In this document: positions 1 to 9,790 of the stretch, one piece after another
Numbering within the stretch: the first letter of the stretch is position 1
How the letters are laid out: the number at the start of each line of letters is the position of its first letter
Origin: Magnetococcales bacterium DCbin4
GTDB taxonomy: Bacteria > Pseudomonadota > Magnetococcia > Magnetococcales > UBA8363
Assembly (NCBI GenBank): GCA_002753735.1
Contig: PEAN01000039.1
Location: forward strand, 1 to 36,008
DNA: 36,008 nucleotides
Direction: 5' to 3'
Made by a program: the position numbers and the translations under genes
Notes under the pieces: model-generated
What the model was told of the DNA's origin: nothing
The model's database searches: none
The model's input: only the letters and a program-made list of their open reading frames with translations

Positions 1-2078
1 CTCCCCCCCCAGCCGATGCCGCCCACGGCCAGGTCTGGTCGTCCATCGTGGCGATGATCGACCAACCTGGATCGGAGAACGAGTTCATCAGCGTATTGGA
101 TACGCCCCGGACGACATTTGAAACGCATCCCTGGAGCTTGGGAGGAGGTGGAGCTTCTGGGTTGAAGAAAGAAATTGAGAAACATGGAAAATCGAGACTG
201 GAAGAACATGTAATTGCAATGGGAAGGGGACTCCACACTGGTAGTGATGAAGCATATTTTTCGCCAGTGGGAATATGGAAGCGGTTCTTTATCCCAAGTG
301 AATTTTTCCTTCCTATCGTCGAAGGGGATGTAATCCGAGATTGGTATCTAACTCCAGAGACTGAAACTTTGTTTCCTTACGACTCAGCCCTGAAAGCAAC
401 TTTGGAAGGCTATGACCATCCTGTTTTAAAAGCACTTTGGCACTCAAAGCAGTTTCTTGTTAGGCGTCGTGAACCGGGGGGAACCCATACCGAAATCGGC
501 CTTACATGGTACGAATGGAGCCGGTTTCAACGGGAGCGTTACCGCACCCCCCTCTCCATCGCCTTTGCCTTCGTGGCCACCCACAACCATTTCGTGCTGG
601 ACCGGGGCGGCAAGGTGTTCAACCGCTCAGCCCCGGTGATCAAGCTGCCGCCGGAAGCTACGGAAGCGGACCATCTGGCCCTGCTGGGGCTGCTCAACAG
701 CTCCACGGCATGTTTTTGGGGAAGGCAAACCTGTTTCCAAAAAGGAGGTTTCGGCTCGGGCAAGTGGGAAGAACGTTTGGAGTGGGATGGCACCAAGCTC
801 AAACAATTTCCCATTCCTGTTGATAAGCCTCAAACTCTATCCACTAAACTGGATCAACTGGTCCAGGAGCGACAAGCTCACCTGCCAGCACAACTGACCG
901 GACAGCTTCCCATGCCCCGGGAAGCGCTGGAGGGTCACCGCGCCCGGGCCGAATCCCTGCTGTGCCGCATGATCGCCCTGCAAGAGGAGTTGGACTGGCA
1001 GTGCTACCGCCTCTACGGCATCCTCGATGAAGAATTGACCCATCCCGGCGAACCGCCGGAAGTGCGCCTGGGGGAACGCCCTTTCGAGATCCTCATGGGT
1101 CGCCGGATTGCCAATGGAACATTGGAACCTACCTGGTTCGAGCGCCATGGCGCCACGCCCATCACCGAAATCCCCGCCCACTGGCCCGCCGACTACCGTG
1201 CCACGGTGGAACGGCGGCTGGCAGCTATTGAGAAAAATCACAACATCCGCCTGATCGAGCAGCCGGAATACAAACGGCGCTGGAACCGGGAGCCCTGGGA
1301 AAGTCAGGAGCAACGTGCCCTCAAAGGGTGGCTCCTGGACCGCATGGAGGTCATGACCGTGTGGCGATCCGATGCCCCGGAACTGGCCACCTGTGCCCGT
1401 CTCGCGGACCAACTCCATCATGACACCGATTTCATCCAGGTGGCGGCCCTTTTCCGGGGTCGCAGCGATTTCGATCTGACCCAACTGGTCACCGAGCTGG
1501 TGCTGGACGAGGCGGTGCCGTTCCTCCCCATCCTGCGCTACAAGGATGCGGGCCTGCGCAAACGCGCCGCCTGGGAGCGCACCTGGAACTTGCAGAGAAA
1601 AGAGGACGCCGGCGAAAAAGTGGGCGACATCCCCGTGCCGCCCAAATATGCCGCCGCCGACTTCCTGCAAACCTCCTTCTGGCGGCTGCGGGGCAAGCTG
1701 GACGTGCCCAAGGAGCGTTTTGTCCTTTACCCCCATTGTGAAAAGGCCAGTGACCCCACCCCGGTCATCGCCTGGGCGGGCTGGAACCCTCTGCAACAGG
1801 CCCAGGCCCTGGCGGGTTATTTCATCAGTATGAAGGACAACGAGGGATGGTCCACCGAGCGACTCACGCCCCTCTTGGCCGGATTACTGGAATTGTTGCC
1901 CTGGCTCAAACAGTGGCATAATGAACCGGATCCCGCCTTCGGCACCGGCATGGGGGATTACTTCGCCGGATTCATCGACGAACAGTTGCGCGCCTTGGAG
2001 CTGACCGGAACGAAGGTTCAATCCTGGCGTCCACCCCAAGCCGCGCGCCACCGGGGCCGGCGCAAGAAGACGGAATAG
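1..2078 (+). CDS. pglX: BREX type 2 adenine-specific DNA methyltransferase PglX, C-terminal part (5' end outside window)
   Basis: The reading frame is open from base 3 with no stop, so this is the C-terminal ~690 residues of a protein that begins before the window; the GTG at 48 is only an internal codon. PglX is the N6-adenine methyltransferase that marks host DNA in BREX systems. The catalytic domain with the NPPY motif must lie upstream. What is visible is the linker and target-recognition/C-terminal region, including a THPWSLGGGG-like segment (HPWSLGGGGASG, around nt 126-162) and an NSSTACFWGRQ segment followed by KQFPIP, both of the kind seen in BREX-2 PglX proteins. The identification rests strongly on the four downstream genes. 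The stop lies 6 nt before pglY. Codons from about nt 120 to 520 are much poorer in G+C than the rest of the gene, which may reflect exchange of the specificity region. Confidence 0.88.
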   Translation, partial: PPPADAAHGQVWSSIVAMIDQPGSENEFISVLDTPRTTFETHPWSLGGGGASGLKKEIEKHGKSRLEEHVIAMGRGLHTGSDEAYFSPVGIWKRFFIPSEFFLPIVEGDVIRDWYLTPETETLFPYDSALKATLEGYDHPVLKALWHSKQFLVRRREPGGTHTEIGLTWYEWSRFQRERYRTPLSIAFAFVATHNHFVLDRGGKVFNRSAPVIKLPPEATEADHLALLGLLNSSTACFWGRQTCFQKGGFGSGKWEERLEWDGTKLKQFPIPVDKPQTLSTKLDQLVQERQAHLPAQLTGQLPMPREALEGHRARAESLLCRMIALQEELDWQCYRLYGILDEELTHPGEPPEVRLGERPFEILMGRRIANGTLEPTWFERHGATPITEIPAHWPADYRATVERRLAAIEKNHNIRLIEQPEYKRRWNREPWESQEQRALKGWLLDRMEVMTVWRSDAPELATCARLADQLHHDTDFIQVAALFRGRSDFDLTQLVTELVLDEAVPFLPILRYKDAGLRKRAAWERTWNLQRKEDAGEKVGDIPVPPKYAAADFLQTSFWRLRGKLDVPKERFVLYPHCEKASDPTPVIAWAGWNPLQQAQALAGYFISMKDNEGWSTERLTPLLAGLLELLPWLKQWHNEPDPAFGTGMGDYFAGFIDEQLRALELTGTKVQSWRPPQAARHRGRRKKTE

Positions 2079-2084
2079 ACCGCC

Positions 2085-5000
2085 ATGACGCTGATCCAGG
2101 AACTCATCGAGATACCCGAACGGGTCCACAAGGGGGACTTCGTCCTGCGCCTCACCGAAGGGGTGCAGCGTGCCGACGAAACCCTGCGCCACTACGTGGT
2201 GACGCCTCAGCTAAGGGAGAGCTTCGATCACGCCATCACCTTCATCAAAAGCGCGGTGGAAACCCGAGCCAGCAAGGCGGCCTACCTGCATGGCAGCTTC
2301 GGCAGCGGCAAGTCCCACTTCATGGCGGTGCTGCACCTGCTGCTTCAGCACAACCCCGACGCCCGGGCCATCGCCGAACTGGCCCCGGTGGTGGCCAGGC
2401 ATGACGCCTGGCTGAATGGCAAGAAACTGCTCATGGTCCCGTACCACATGATCGGCGCCATCAGCATGGAGTCGGCCATTCTGGGCGGGTTCGTCCAGCA
2501 TGTGCGCAAACACCACCCAAAAGCGGGCATCCCTGGCGTTTACCAGGCCGAAGCCCTGTTCCGGGATGCCGTCAAGTTGCGCGAATCGATCGGCGATTAC
2601 GGTTTTTTCCCCATGCTCAACGGCCCGTCCAAGGTCGATGGTGAGTGGGGGGATTTGGATGTCACCTGGAACCCCAGACAATTTGACGAAGCGCTGAAAC
2701 AACCTCCAGGAGGTGATCTGCGCACGGCCCTGGTAGGCGATCTGGTGAAAAACATCTTTACCGCCCAAACCAGTTTGGCGCTCGCCAAAGAGGAAACCCA
2801 TGTCCCCCTGGAGGAGGGTCTCACCATCATCAGCCATTTCACCCGGGAGTTGGGCTACGACGGGTTGATCCTGTTCCTGGACGAGCTGATCCTCTGGCTG
2901 GCCAGCCATGTGGCCGACCTCAAGTTCGTCAGTTCCGAAATCCAGAAAGTGATCAAGCTGGTTGAGTCCGGCGGGAGCCAGCGCCCCGTACCCATCATCA
3001 GTTTCGTCGCCCGCCAGAGGGATTTGCGGGAACTGGTGGGTGAGCACATGCCCGGGGCACAGCAACTCTCCTTTGCGGATACCTTGAAATATTGGGAGGG
3101 GCGCTTCGACATCATCACCCTGGAAGACCGCAACCTGCCGTTGATCGCCGAAAGGCGTGTACTCAAGCCCAGGTCCGAGGCCGCCCGCGCCCAATTGCAA
3201 ACCGCATTCGAGACCTCCACCAAGGTGCGGGAAGAGATCCTCTCCACCCTGCTCACCAGCAACGGCGACCGGGAGATGTTCCGCCGGGTCTACCCCTTCA
3301 GCCCGGCCCTGGTGCAGGCCCTGGTGGCGCTCTCCTCGGTGTTGCAACGGGAACGCACCGCGCTGAAAGTGATGATCCAGCTGCTGGTCAACCAGCGGGA
3401 GACCCTGGAACTGGGACAGATCGTGCCGGTGGGCGATCTCTACGACGCCATCGCCGACGAGGCGGAACCCTTCACCAGCGAAATGCGCCACCACTTCGAA
3501 AACGCCCGCAAGCTCTACCGGCAGAAACTCCTGCCCATGCTGGAGAAGGAGCATGCCGTGCGGGCGGAGGACATCCCTGATCTGCCGGTGACCGACGCCA
3601 GACGCCGCGCCTTCCTGGCCGACGACCGGCTGGTGAAAACCCTGCTCCTCTCCGCCCTGGTTCCGGCGGTGGAGTGCTTCAAGAATCTCAACGCCTCCCG
3701 CTTGACGTCCCTCAACCACGGCAACGTGCGCGCCCCCATCCCGGGCCAGGAGGTGGGCATCGTTTTGCAGAAATGCCGCCGCTGGGCCGGACAGGTGGGG
3801 GAGATCAAGATCGGCGACGAACCCGCCAACCCGATCCTGTCGGTGCAACTGACCGGCGTGGACATTGAAACCATTCTGGAAAAGGCCCGCGGGGTGGACA
3901 ACCCGGGCAGCCGGGCCAAGAAGATCCGCGAGCTCCTTTTTGCCGCACTGGGCATTCCCGATTCGGACTCCCTGTTCGGGGTGGAGGTCGCCCACACCTG
4001 GCGGGGAACCTCCCGCACCATGGACGTGGTCTTCGCCAACATTCGCGAGATGATCGATGACGCCACCCTGAAAGCAAGAGAAGACCGCTGGCTGTTCATC
4101 ATCGATTTCCCATTCGATCTGGAGGGTCACAGCCCTGCTGACGACATGGCGCGCATCAACAATTTTCAGGCGCGCAACAACGGAACCCAAACCATCTGTT
4201 GGCTACCTTCCTTTCTTAGCCAGGCGGTGCAAGGTGAGCTGAAAAAACTGGTGATCATGGAACACGTTCTGGCCAGCGACGACCGCTTCCGGAGCTTCTC
4301 GGATCATCTTTCGGAGATCGAACGGGCCTCCGCCAGGAGCCTGATGGACAACCAGCGCAGTCAGCTCAAACAGCATGTGCTCAACTGCCTGGAGGGAGCC
4401 TACGGCATCGCCTCGGCAGCCCCGGGAACCCTGGACGGGGCGCACAATCTGGCCGACCACTTCCAGTCCCTGGATCCCACCTTCCAACCCCGGCCGCCGG
4501 TGGGGGCCAATCTCAAGGATGGCTTTCTCCATCTCGTGGAGCAGGCTTTGGGCCATCAGTTCCCGGCCCATCCGCAGTTCGAGGCGGAGCTCAAGGCTGC
4601 CAACCTGAAGCGGGTGATGGACGAGGTCACCCTGGCGATCGAGTCCAGCGATGGGCGTGTGGGCGTGGAGAAGACACAGCGCCTGTTGATGAAGCAGATC
4701 GCCAATCCCCTGAAGCTGGGCGAGATGCACGAGACCCATTTCGTGTTGGGCAATCACTGGAAAACCCATTTCGAACGCAAGATCGCCGGCCACAGCGGCC
4801 CGGCCTCCGTGGGAAATCTGAGACGGTGGACCGACGACCCCAAACCCATGGGGCTCCCCGCCATGACCCAAAACCTGTTGATCCTGCTCTTCGCCAAGCA
4901 GACCAACCGGGTCTTCATGCAGCATGGCGCAGTGGTGCAGCCATCCCTGGAGCGCATCCCGGATGAAGCCGTCCTGCACCAACAGACCTTGCCGGAACAG

Positions 5001-5750
5001 AGCGCCTGGGAACGGGCCGTGAAACGGGCCGGGGCGATCTTTGGTATTGCCGCCTCGCCCCTGTGCAACGCCACCAATGTGGTCGATCTGGCTCAGAAAA
5101 TTCAGGACCAGCTGACCACCCACCTGGATCCCTGCCGCCGTCTGGTCAAGGCGCTGGGCGAACGGGGCCAGGCGTTTTCCCTGCCCGGGGATGCCGCCCG
5201 CAAACAGAGCGCGGATTCCATGCTCGCTCTGCTGGAAAAGCTGCGCCATGCCGACGCCAACACCCTGGTGACCATTCTGTCCGAGTGGGAGATCCCCACC
5301 AGCGAGGAACGTTTTGGCCATGGCCTGAAAAAGGCCTCCGATGTGCTGACAGCCCTGAATGCCGCCGATTGGGTGATCCTTGAAGGTGCCTGGGGATTGA
5401 CAGACGAGCGGCAAGCCATGGCACAGGCCAACCGGGCCAAGGTGATCGGTGCCTTGTCCCGGGACGAGTTGGTTGTCCCGCTGGGACCGGTGTTGCGTGA
5501 GGCCAAAAAAGAAGCGGTGGCTTTGCTGACGCCGGCAAAAAAACCAAAACCTCCCGTGACGCCACTGATCGATCCACCCATCGTCATCCCACCGCAACCG
5601 CGTGGACGAAGGACCTTTGCCACCGTATCCCGGCAAGGCTTGGCCAGAGCCGAAGCCAAGCGGGTTTTGAAAGAGATCGAACAGCAACTGGATAAGCACC
5701 CTCATGCGGAGATGACCATCGAAGTCCGCATCGAGGGGGAAGAGGAGTAG
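2085..5750 (+). CDS. pglY: BREX type 2 ATPase PglY
   Basis: This is a 1221-residue P-loop ATPase of the size expected for PglY, a large ATPase required for BREX-2 (Pgl) phage exclusion. A Walker A motif, GSFGSGKS, lies near residues 70-77, and a Walker B-like LILFLDEL near residue 260. The rest is a long mostly alpha-helical body without obvious membrane segments, ending in a proline- and lysine-rich linker (around residues 1145-1180) and a short charged C-terminus. The ATG at 2085 is 6 nt after the pglX stop, and the next gene starts 3 nt after this stop, so it sits inside a tightly coupled operon. Its exact biochemical role in BREX is not established; ATP-driven action on DNA together with PglZ is the usual proposal. 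Confidence comes from motif, size and gene order together. Confidence 0.9.
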   Translation: MTLIQELIEIPERVHKGDFVLRLTEGVQRADETLRHYVVTPQLRESFDHAITFIKSAVETRASKAAYLHGSFGSGKSHFMAVLHLLLQHNPDARAIAELAPVVARHDAWLNGKKLLMVPYHMIGAISMESAILGGFVQHVRKHHPKAGIPGVYQAEALFRDAVKLRESIGDYGFFPMLNGPSKVDGEWGDLDVTWNPRQFDEALKQPPGGDLRTALVGDLVKNIFTAQTSLALAKEETHVPLEEGLTIISHFTRELGYDGLILFLDELILWLASHVADLKFVSSEIQKVIKLVESGGSQRPVPIISFVARQRDLRELVGEHMPGAQQLSFADTLKYWEGRFDIITLEDRNLPLIAERRVLKPRSEAARAQLQTAFETSTKVREEILSTLLTSNGDREMFRRVYPFSPALVQALVALSSVLQRERTALKVMIQLLVNQRETLELGQIVPVGDLYDAIADEAEPFTSEMRHHFENARKLYRQKLLPMLEKEHAVRAEDIPDLPVTDARRRAFLADDRLVKTLLLSALVPAVECFKNLNASRLTSLNHGNVRAPIPGQEVGIVLQKCRRWAGQVGEIKIGDEPANPILSVQLTGVDIETILEKARGVDNPGSRAKKIRELLFAALGIPDSDSLFGVEVAHTWRGTSRTMDVVFANIREMIDDATLKAREDRWLFIIDFPFDLEGHSPADDMARINNFQARNNGTQTICWLPSFLSQAVQGELKKLVIMEHVLASDDRFRSFSDHLSEIERASARSLMDNQRSQLKQHVLNCLEGAYGIASAAPGTLDGAHNLADHFQSLDPTFQPRPPVGANLKDGFLHLVEQALGHQFPAHPQFEAELKAANLKRVMDEVTLAIESSDGRVGVEKTQRLLMKQIANPLKLGEMHETHFVLGNHWKTHFERKIAGHSGPASVGNLRRWTDDPKPMGLPAMTQNLLILLFAKQTNRVFMQHGAVVQPSLERIPDEAVLHQQTLPEQSAWERAVKRAGAIFGIAASPLCNATNVVDLAQKIQDQLTTHLDPCRRLVKALGERGQAFSLPGDAARKQSADSMLALLEKLRHADANTLVTILSEWEIPTSEERFGHGLKKASDVLTALNAADWVILEGAWGLTDERQAMAQANRAKVIGALSRDELVVPLGPVLREAKKEAVALLTPAKKPKPPVTPLIDPPIVIPPQPRGRRTFATVSRQGLARAEAKRVLKEIEQQLDKHPHAEMTIEVRIEGEEE

Positions 5751-5753
5751 ATT

Positions 5754-8477
5754 TTGAGCCCGCCTCAAGTCACCGAATCCCAGATCGTCGCCCAGGTCCG
5801 ATCCATTCTGGAAAAGGATCCGACCGCCCGTGCCATCGGCATTCGCTCGGTGGGGCCGTGGCGCGGTGGAGAGACCCTCGTGGTCGGGGATCGCAATCTG
5901 CGGGTCAGCCATTGCAAGTCGCCGTTGGCGTTCCGTGAGCGGTTGGTGGCGGTCAAGGACTCCGATGAGATTTCGGTTCTCCTGACCCCGCTGGACAACA
6001 ACAGCCTGGGCCAGGATGTCCTGGCGCGACTCTGGCGGCAGCAACTCATCGCCATCCAAAGCTGGCGCATCGTGCGCGATTTGTTCGGTGTGGACGAAAT
6101 CGATGCCCGGCTGGTCAACCAATCCTGGATGGCTGACGCACTGCTCAACGCCCAACCACCTGCCGGTTACCCTCCCGTTCCCGGCCGGGCGCTCACCTCC
6201 GAGTTCGCCTGGCAGTTGCTGCTCAAGCGCTACCTGGGGTTTGAGCAATCCCAGGTGGACGCCATCGAGCTGGCCCGGTGGGCCAAAGGGCAGGATCGCG
6301 TCGAGACCTACCTGCGCGCCCCCCCTGAGTTTCGCGCCAGCCTTCCCGACTGGATCGCCCAGTCCGCCGGAGCGGTGGGACGGGTCATGCTGCATGCCCT
6401 GGAGCAAGGGCATGGCCGGGATCTCCTGCCGCTTGGGCTGGCGTGTCAGGTGGTGTTCGACCCGGCGTTGACGGATGAATCCGACCTGAAAATGGCGGCG
6501 ACGCGCCTGGAAGAACGCTACCTGGATGGCAAGCCCCTCCCGCCCGAAACAGGCCGTGGCTGGGGAGCCGCAGTGGCCTCGGTGATGGAAGCGGACATCG
6601 CCAAGCGCCAGTGGCAGGCCATCCAGTCATTCCAACGCCAGGCGGAAGTGATCCTGGTTGAACTCAAGGCGGATGCATTCATCGATGCCAGCCCGCTTCT
6701 TCCAAAGGGCTTTGAGCGCCGCCTGGAACGCGTCGCCCAAGGCATCCTCAAGGCCATCTCAGCCAATCCGGGCAAAAAGGCGCTGGAGGTGTTGGAGTCC
6801 TCCGTTCAATCCGCCCTGGATCACCGCATGGCGGCCATGAAACCCCAGCGGGCCGAAGGTCTCCAGATGGCAACCCGCCTTGTCCGGTGGCTCGGGGAAC
6901 CGTCACGGCAGCGCCATGCCGGTTCATTCCATGAGGCGGCATTGGCCTATTTCAACGACGGCGGCTTTGTGGATTGGGCGCGGGCGCGGATTTGGGATGG
7001 CGACAGCAATCCTGCCCTGGCGGACGCCTACGGTCAGCTCTCCAAACGGGTGGACGCCCAGCGGGAGCTGGAGAACAAACAATTCGGCGGGCTGATTCAG
7101 CACTGGTGCCGGAATGCCGAACCGTCCTCGTCAACCCTGTGGGTCGAGGATCTGTTGGACCGGGTTGTCGCGCCCCTGGCCAAAGAGAGGCCCTCCCTAC
7201 TCCTGGTGTTGGACGGCATGAGCGTGGCGGTGTTCCGGGAGTTGCTCCAGGATCTCCACATGCAGGGCTGGGTTGAACTGGGGTTCGGCGAGGATGGCCA
7301 GCGCAGGCCGGTTGTCGCCGCATTGCCAACCCGCACGGAAATCTCCCGCGCCAGCCTGCTGTGCGGACAATTGACCTCTGGCAACAGCGCCAAGGAGAAG
7401 GAATTGTTCCGCCAGCATGAAGGGCTGCGCGCCACCGGTCGATCCAATCATCCGCCTACGCTGTATCACAAAGCGGAACTGACCGTCTCCGGCGGGCGTG
7501 GGCTCTCGCCGGAAGTACGGGCCGACATCGCCGGGACGGACCGCCGGGTGATCGGCGTCGTCATCAACACGGTGGATGACAATCTGGCCAAAAGTGGGCA
7601 GTTCAAGGAGACCTGGACCACGGAAACCATCGTTCCGCTGGGTCAGGTGCTGGATGCAGCACGGGAATCCAACCGTATTCTGATCCTGACCAGTGACCAT
7701 GGCCATGTCCTGGAGCGGGACATGGAATACCGCGCTCATGAGGAAAGCCAGGAGCGCAGTCGGTCGGTTAACAGTCCCATCGCCCCGGATGAGGTGACAC
7801 TGCAAGGCCCGCGCCTCTGGCCTCCAGGTGAAAAGGTCATCGCCCCGTGGAGCGAAAAGGTGCGCTATGGCATCAAGAAGTACGGCTACCACGGCGGCGT
7901 ATCCCCGCAGGAGGTGGTCGTACCACTGGCCGTGCTCCACTCCGGCTCCCAGGATGCGCCTTCCGATTGGGTGGAAACGACCAGCCTGTGGCCAGAATGG
8001 TGGGAGCATGCGGAGCCCGAGCACCAAAAAGAACCGGTCATGGGAACCGTGAAGCCCAGGAAGGGGAAATCGGCCAATGCAATTGGTGGCCTCTTTGCGG
8101 GCTTGGAAGATGAACTGGAACACGCTCCCGAGCCAAGTGCGCCGCCCGCTGCCACTGGAGGGTGGATCGACCAGTTGCTCACGTGTTGCGTCTACCAGGA
8201 ACAGAAACAGATGGGCGCACGCACGGCCCTGGACGATGACCGGGTCCGGCGTTTCCTGGAGGCTTTGGATGCGCGTGGTGGCAGGATGACTCGCGCTGCC
8301 ATGGCCAGGACGCTGGATATTCCCCGCATGCGTTTCCCCGGGATCCTGGCGGCTCTGCGACGGCTCCTGAACGTGGATGGCTATTCCATCCTCGATGTTG
8401 ACGAAAACAGCGACATGGTGTCGTTGGACAAACGGCTCCTCTTCACCCAGTTCGAAATCAAGGATCAAGCCGGATGA
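5754..8477 (+). CDS. pglZ: BREX type 2 phosphatase-fold protein PglZ
   Basis: This 907-residue protein carries a PglZ domain of the alkaline-phosphatase superfamily, the hallmark of BREX. Metal-site and core motifs can be read: LLLVLDGMS near residue 485, PTRTEISRASLL near 525, ILTSDHGHVLERD near 645-655, and YGYHGGVSPQEVVVPLAVL near 710-725. The HGG-SPQE segment is very typical of PglZ. The C-terminal ~130 residues after a proline-rich linker look like a separate helical, winged-helix-like module (inference). Translation begins at a TTG at 5754, behind a purine-rich GGGGGAAGAGGAG stretch that overlaps the end of pglY. The next gene overlaps this one by 4 nt (ATGA). PglZ is essential in studied BREX systems, but its substrate is uncertain. 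Confidence 0.93.
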   Translation: MSPPQVTESQIVAQVRSILEKDPTARAIGIRSVGPWRGGETLVVGDRNLRVSHCKSPLAFRERLVAVKDSDEISVLLTPLDNNSLGQDVLARLWRQQLIAIQSWRIVRDLFGVDEIDARLVNQSWMADALLNAQPPAGYPPVPGRALTSEFAWQLLLKRYLGFEQSQVDAIELARWAKGQDRVETYLRAPPEFRASLPDWIAQSAGAVGRVMLHALEQGHGRDLLPLGLACQVVFDPALTDESDLKMAATRLEERYLDGKPLPPETGRGWGAAVASVMEADIAKRQWQAIQSFQRQAEVILVELKADAFIDASPLLPKGFERRLERVAQGILKAISANPGKKALEVLESSVQSALDHRMAAMKPQRAEGLQMATRLVRWLGEPSRQRHAGSFHEAALAYFNDGGFVDWARARIWDGDSNPALADAYGQLSKRVDAQRELENKQFGGLIQHWCRNAEPSSSTLWVEDLLDRVVAPLAKERPSLLLVLDGMSVAVFRELLQDLHMQGWVELGFGEDGQRRPVVAALPTRTEISRASLLCGQLTSGNSAKEKELFRQHEGLRATGRSNHPPTLYHKAELTVSGGRGLSPEVRADIAGTDRRVIGVVINTVDDNLAKSGQFKETWTTETIVPLGQVLDAARESNRILILTSDHGHVLERDMEYRAHEESQERSRSVNSPIAPDEVTLQGPRLWPPGEKVIAPWSEKVRYGIKKYGYHGGVSPQEVVVPLAVLHSGSQDAPSDWVETTSLWPEWWEHAEPEHQKEPVMGTVKPRKGKSANAIGGLFAGLEDELEHAPEPSAPPAATGGWIDQLLTCCVYQEQKQMGARTALDDDRVRRFLEALDARGGRMTRAAMARTLDIPRMRFPGILAALRRLLNVDGYSILDVDENSDMVSLDKRLLFTQFEIKDQAG

Positions 8478-9790
8478 TCAGCCCCCAACGCCGCAATGAA
8501 ATCATCTCGGCACTGCGCCGGGGCGCTGTTCCCCAGCGTAGCCTGGATGCCTTCGCAGTTGGGCTGGAGCGCTTCGAACCCGCGCTTGATGAAGAACTCG
8601 CTGGCGTTGAACGTGGCCAGGGAACCTTCAAAGCGGTCCGTGGCGAATACGGCAGCGGCAAGACCTTTGTTGCCCGATGGTTGCAGGAAAAAGCCAAAAA
8701 ACGAGGGTTTGCCACCGCGGAAGTGCAAATATCAGAAACGGAGACGCCACTTCACCGCCTGGAGACCATCTACCGGCGGCTTGTGGAACGCCTTTCCACG
8801 GCGGACACCCCTCAGGGTGCTTTGCGACAGATTCTGGATGGCTGGTTCTACGCCCTCGAGGAAGACATCCTGGCATCCGGCGACATCTCCGAAGATGACC
8901 AAGCCGCTCTCCTCGCAAAAACCAACGAGATGATGGAAATGCGGCTCTCGGAGATCACCCGGAGCGCGCCAGCTCTGGCGGCCGCACTCCGAGCCTACCG
9001 TCATGCCATTGCCGAAGAGGACGCCGCGACCGCCGAAGGATTGATCGCCTGGATTTCCGGTCAACCCAACGTCGCCGCCAACATCAAACGCATGGCTGGC
9101 ATCAAGGGAGACATGGATCATTTCGGAGCCCTGAGCTTTCTGCAGGGCTTGCTGGTCATCCTGCGCGACTCTGGACACCCCGGGCTGCTGCTGGTCCTGG
9201 ATGAGGTGGAAACCCTGCAACGGGTGCGGACGGATGTCCGGGACAAGGGGCTGAATGCCCTTCGCCAGTTCATCGACGAAGTGGATTCGGGGCGCTTCCC
9301 CGGCCTCTACCTGCTGATCACGGGCACACCGGCTTTTTTCGAGGGGCCTCAGGGGGTGCAACGCCTCGCCCCATTGGCCCAGCGCCTCAACGTGGACTTT
9401 TCCACGGACGCCCGGTTCGATAACCCCCGCGCCGTCCAGATACGCCTTCCCGGATTTGATCTGATCAAGCTGGGCCGGGTCGGGAGAAATATCCGGGATC
9501 TGTTCGCCCAAGGGGCCGCAGCGCAAAGCCGCATCTTTGCCCTGGCGGATGACGGCTATGTGGATGACCTGGCCAGAGCCGTGACCGGCAACCTGGGGGG
9601 AAAGGTGGGGATCGCGCCACGGATCTTTCTCCGGAAGCTGGTGGGTGATGTCCTGGACCGCATCGACCAGTTCCCGGATTTCAACCCCAGGGAGCACTAC
9701 GCCCTGACGTTGAAGGAGCACGATCTGACTGAATCGGAACGCAACGCCATGGCCGCCTCATCGGTCAACGACATCGAGTTGAACCTGTGA
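8474..9790 (+). CDS. brxD: BREX type 2 ATP-binding protein BrxD
   Basis: This is a 438-residue AAA-like P-loop ATPase matching BrxD of BREX-2 in size and position. Walker A is GEYGSGKT at residues ~57-64, and Walker B LLLVLDEVE is at ~237-245. A sensor-like ITGTP segment follows near residue 280. The ATG at 8474 overlaps the pglZ stop in an ATGA arrangement and is preceded by AAGGA 9 nt upstream, so both coupling and independent initiation are possible. It overlaps brxHI by 4 nt (GTGA). BrxD and BrxHI are the two genes that distinguish the extended type 2 BREX set from the classical pglWXYZ set. No membrane segments are visible. The ATPase assignment is firm; the precise role in phage exclusion is not known. 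Confidence 0.9.
   Translation: MISPQRRNEIISALRRGAVPQRSLDAFAVGLERFEPALDEELAGVERGQGTFKAVRGEYGSGKTFVARWLQEKAKKRGFATAEVQISETETPLHRLETIYRRLVERLSTADTPQGALRQILDGWFYALEEDILASGDISEDDQAALLAKTNEMMEMRLSEITRSAPALAAALRAYRHAIAEEDAATAEGLIAWISGQPNVAANIKRMAGIKGDMDHFGALSFLQGLLVILRDSGHPGLLLVLDEVETLQRVRTDVRDKGLNALRQFIDEVDSGRFPGLYLLITGTPAFFEGPQGVQRLAPLAQRLNVDFSTDARFDNPRAVQIRLPGFDLIKLGRVGRNIRDLFAQGAAAQSRIFALADDGYVDDLARAVTGNLGGKVGIAPRIFLRKLVGDVLDRIDQFPDFNPREHYALTLKEHDLTESERNAMAASSVNDIELNL

Noticed and set aside
837-8468. Long minus-strand open frames opposite the BREX genes (837-1796, 2211-4190, 4203-6413, 7197-8468)
   Set aside because: They lie fully opposite well-supported genes with clear motifs, show no family signatures, and are expected from the high G+C third codon positions.
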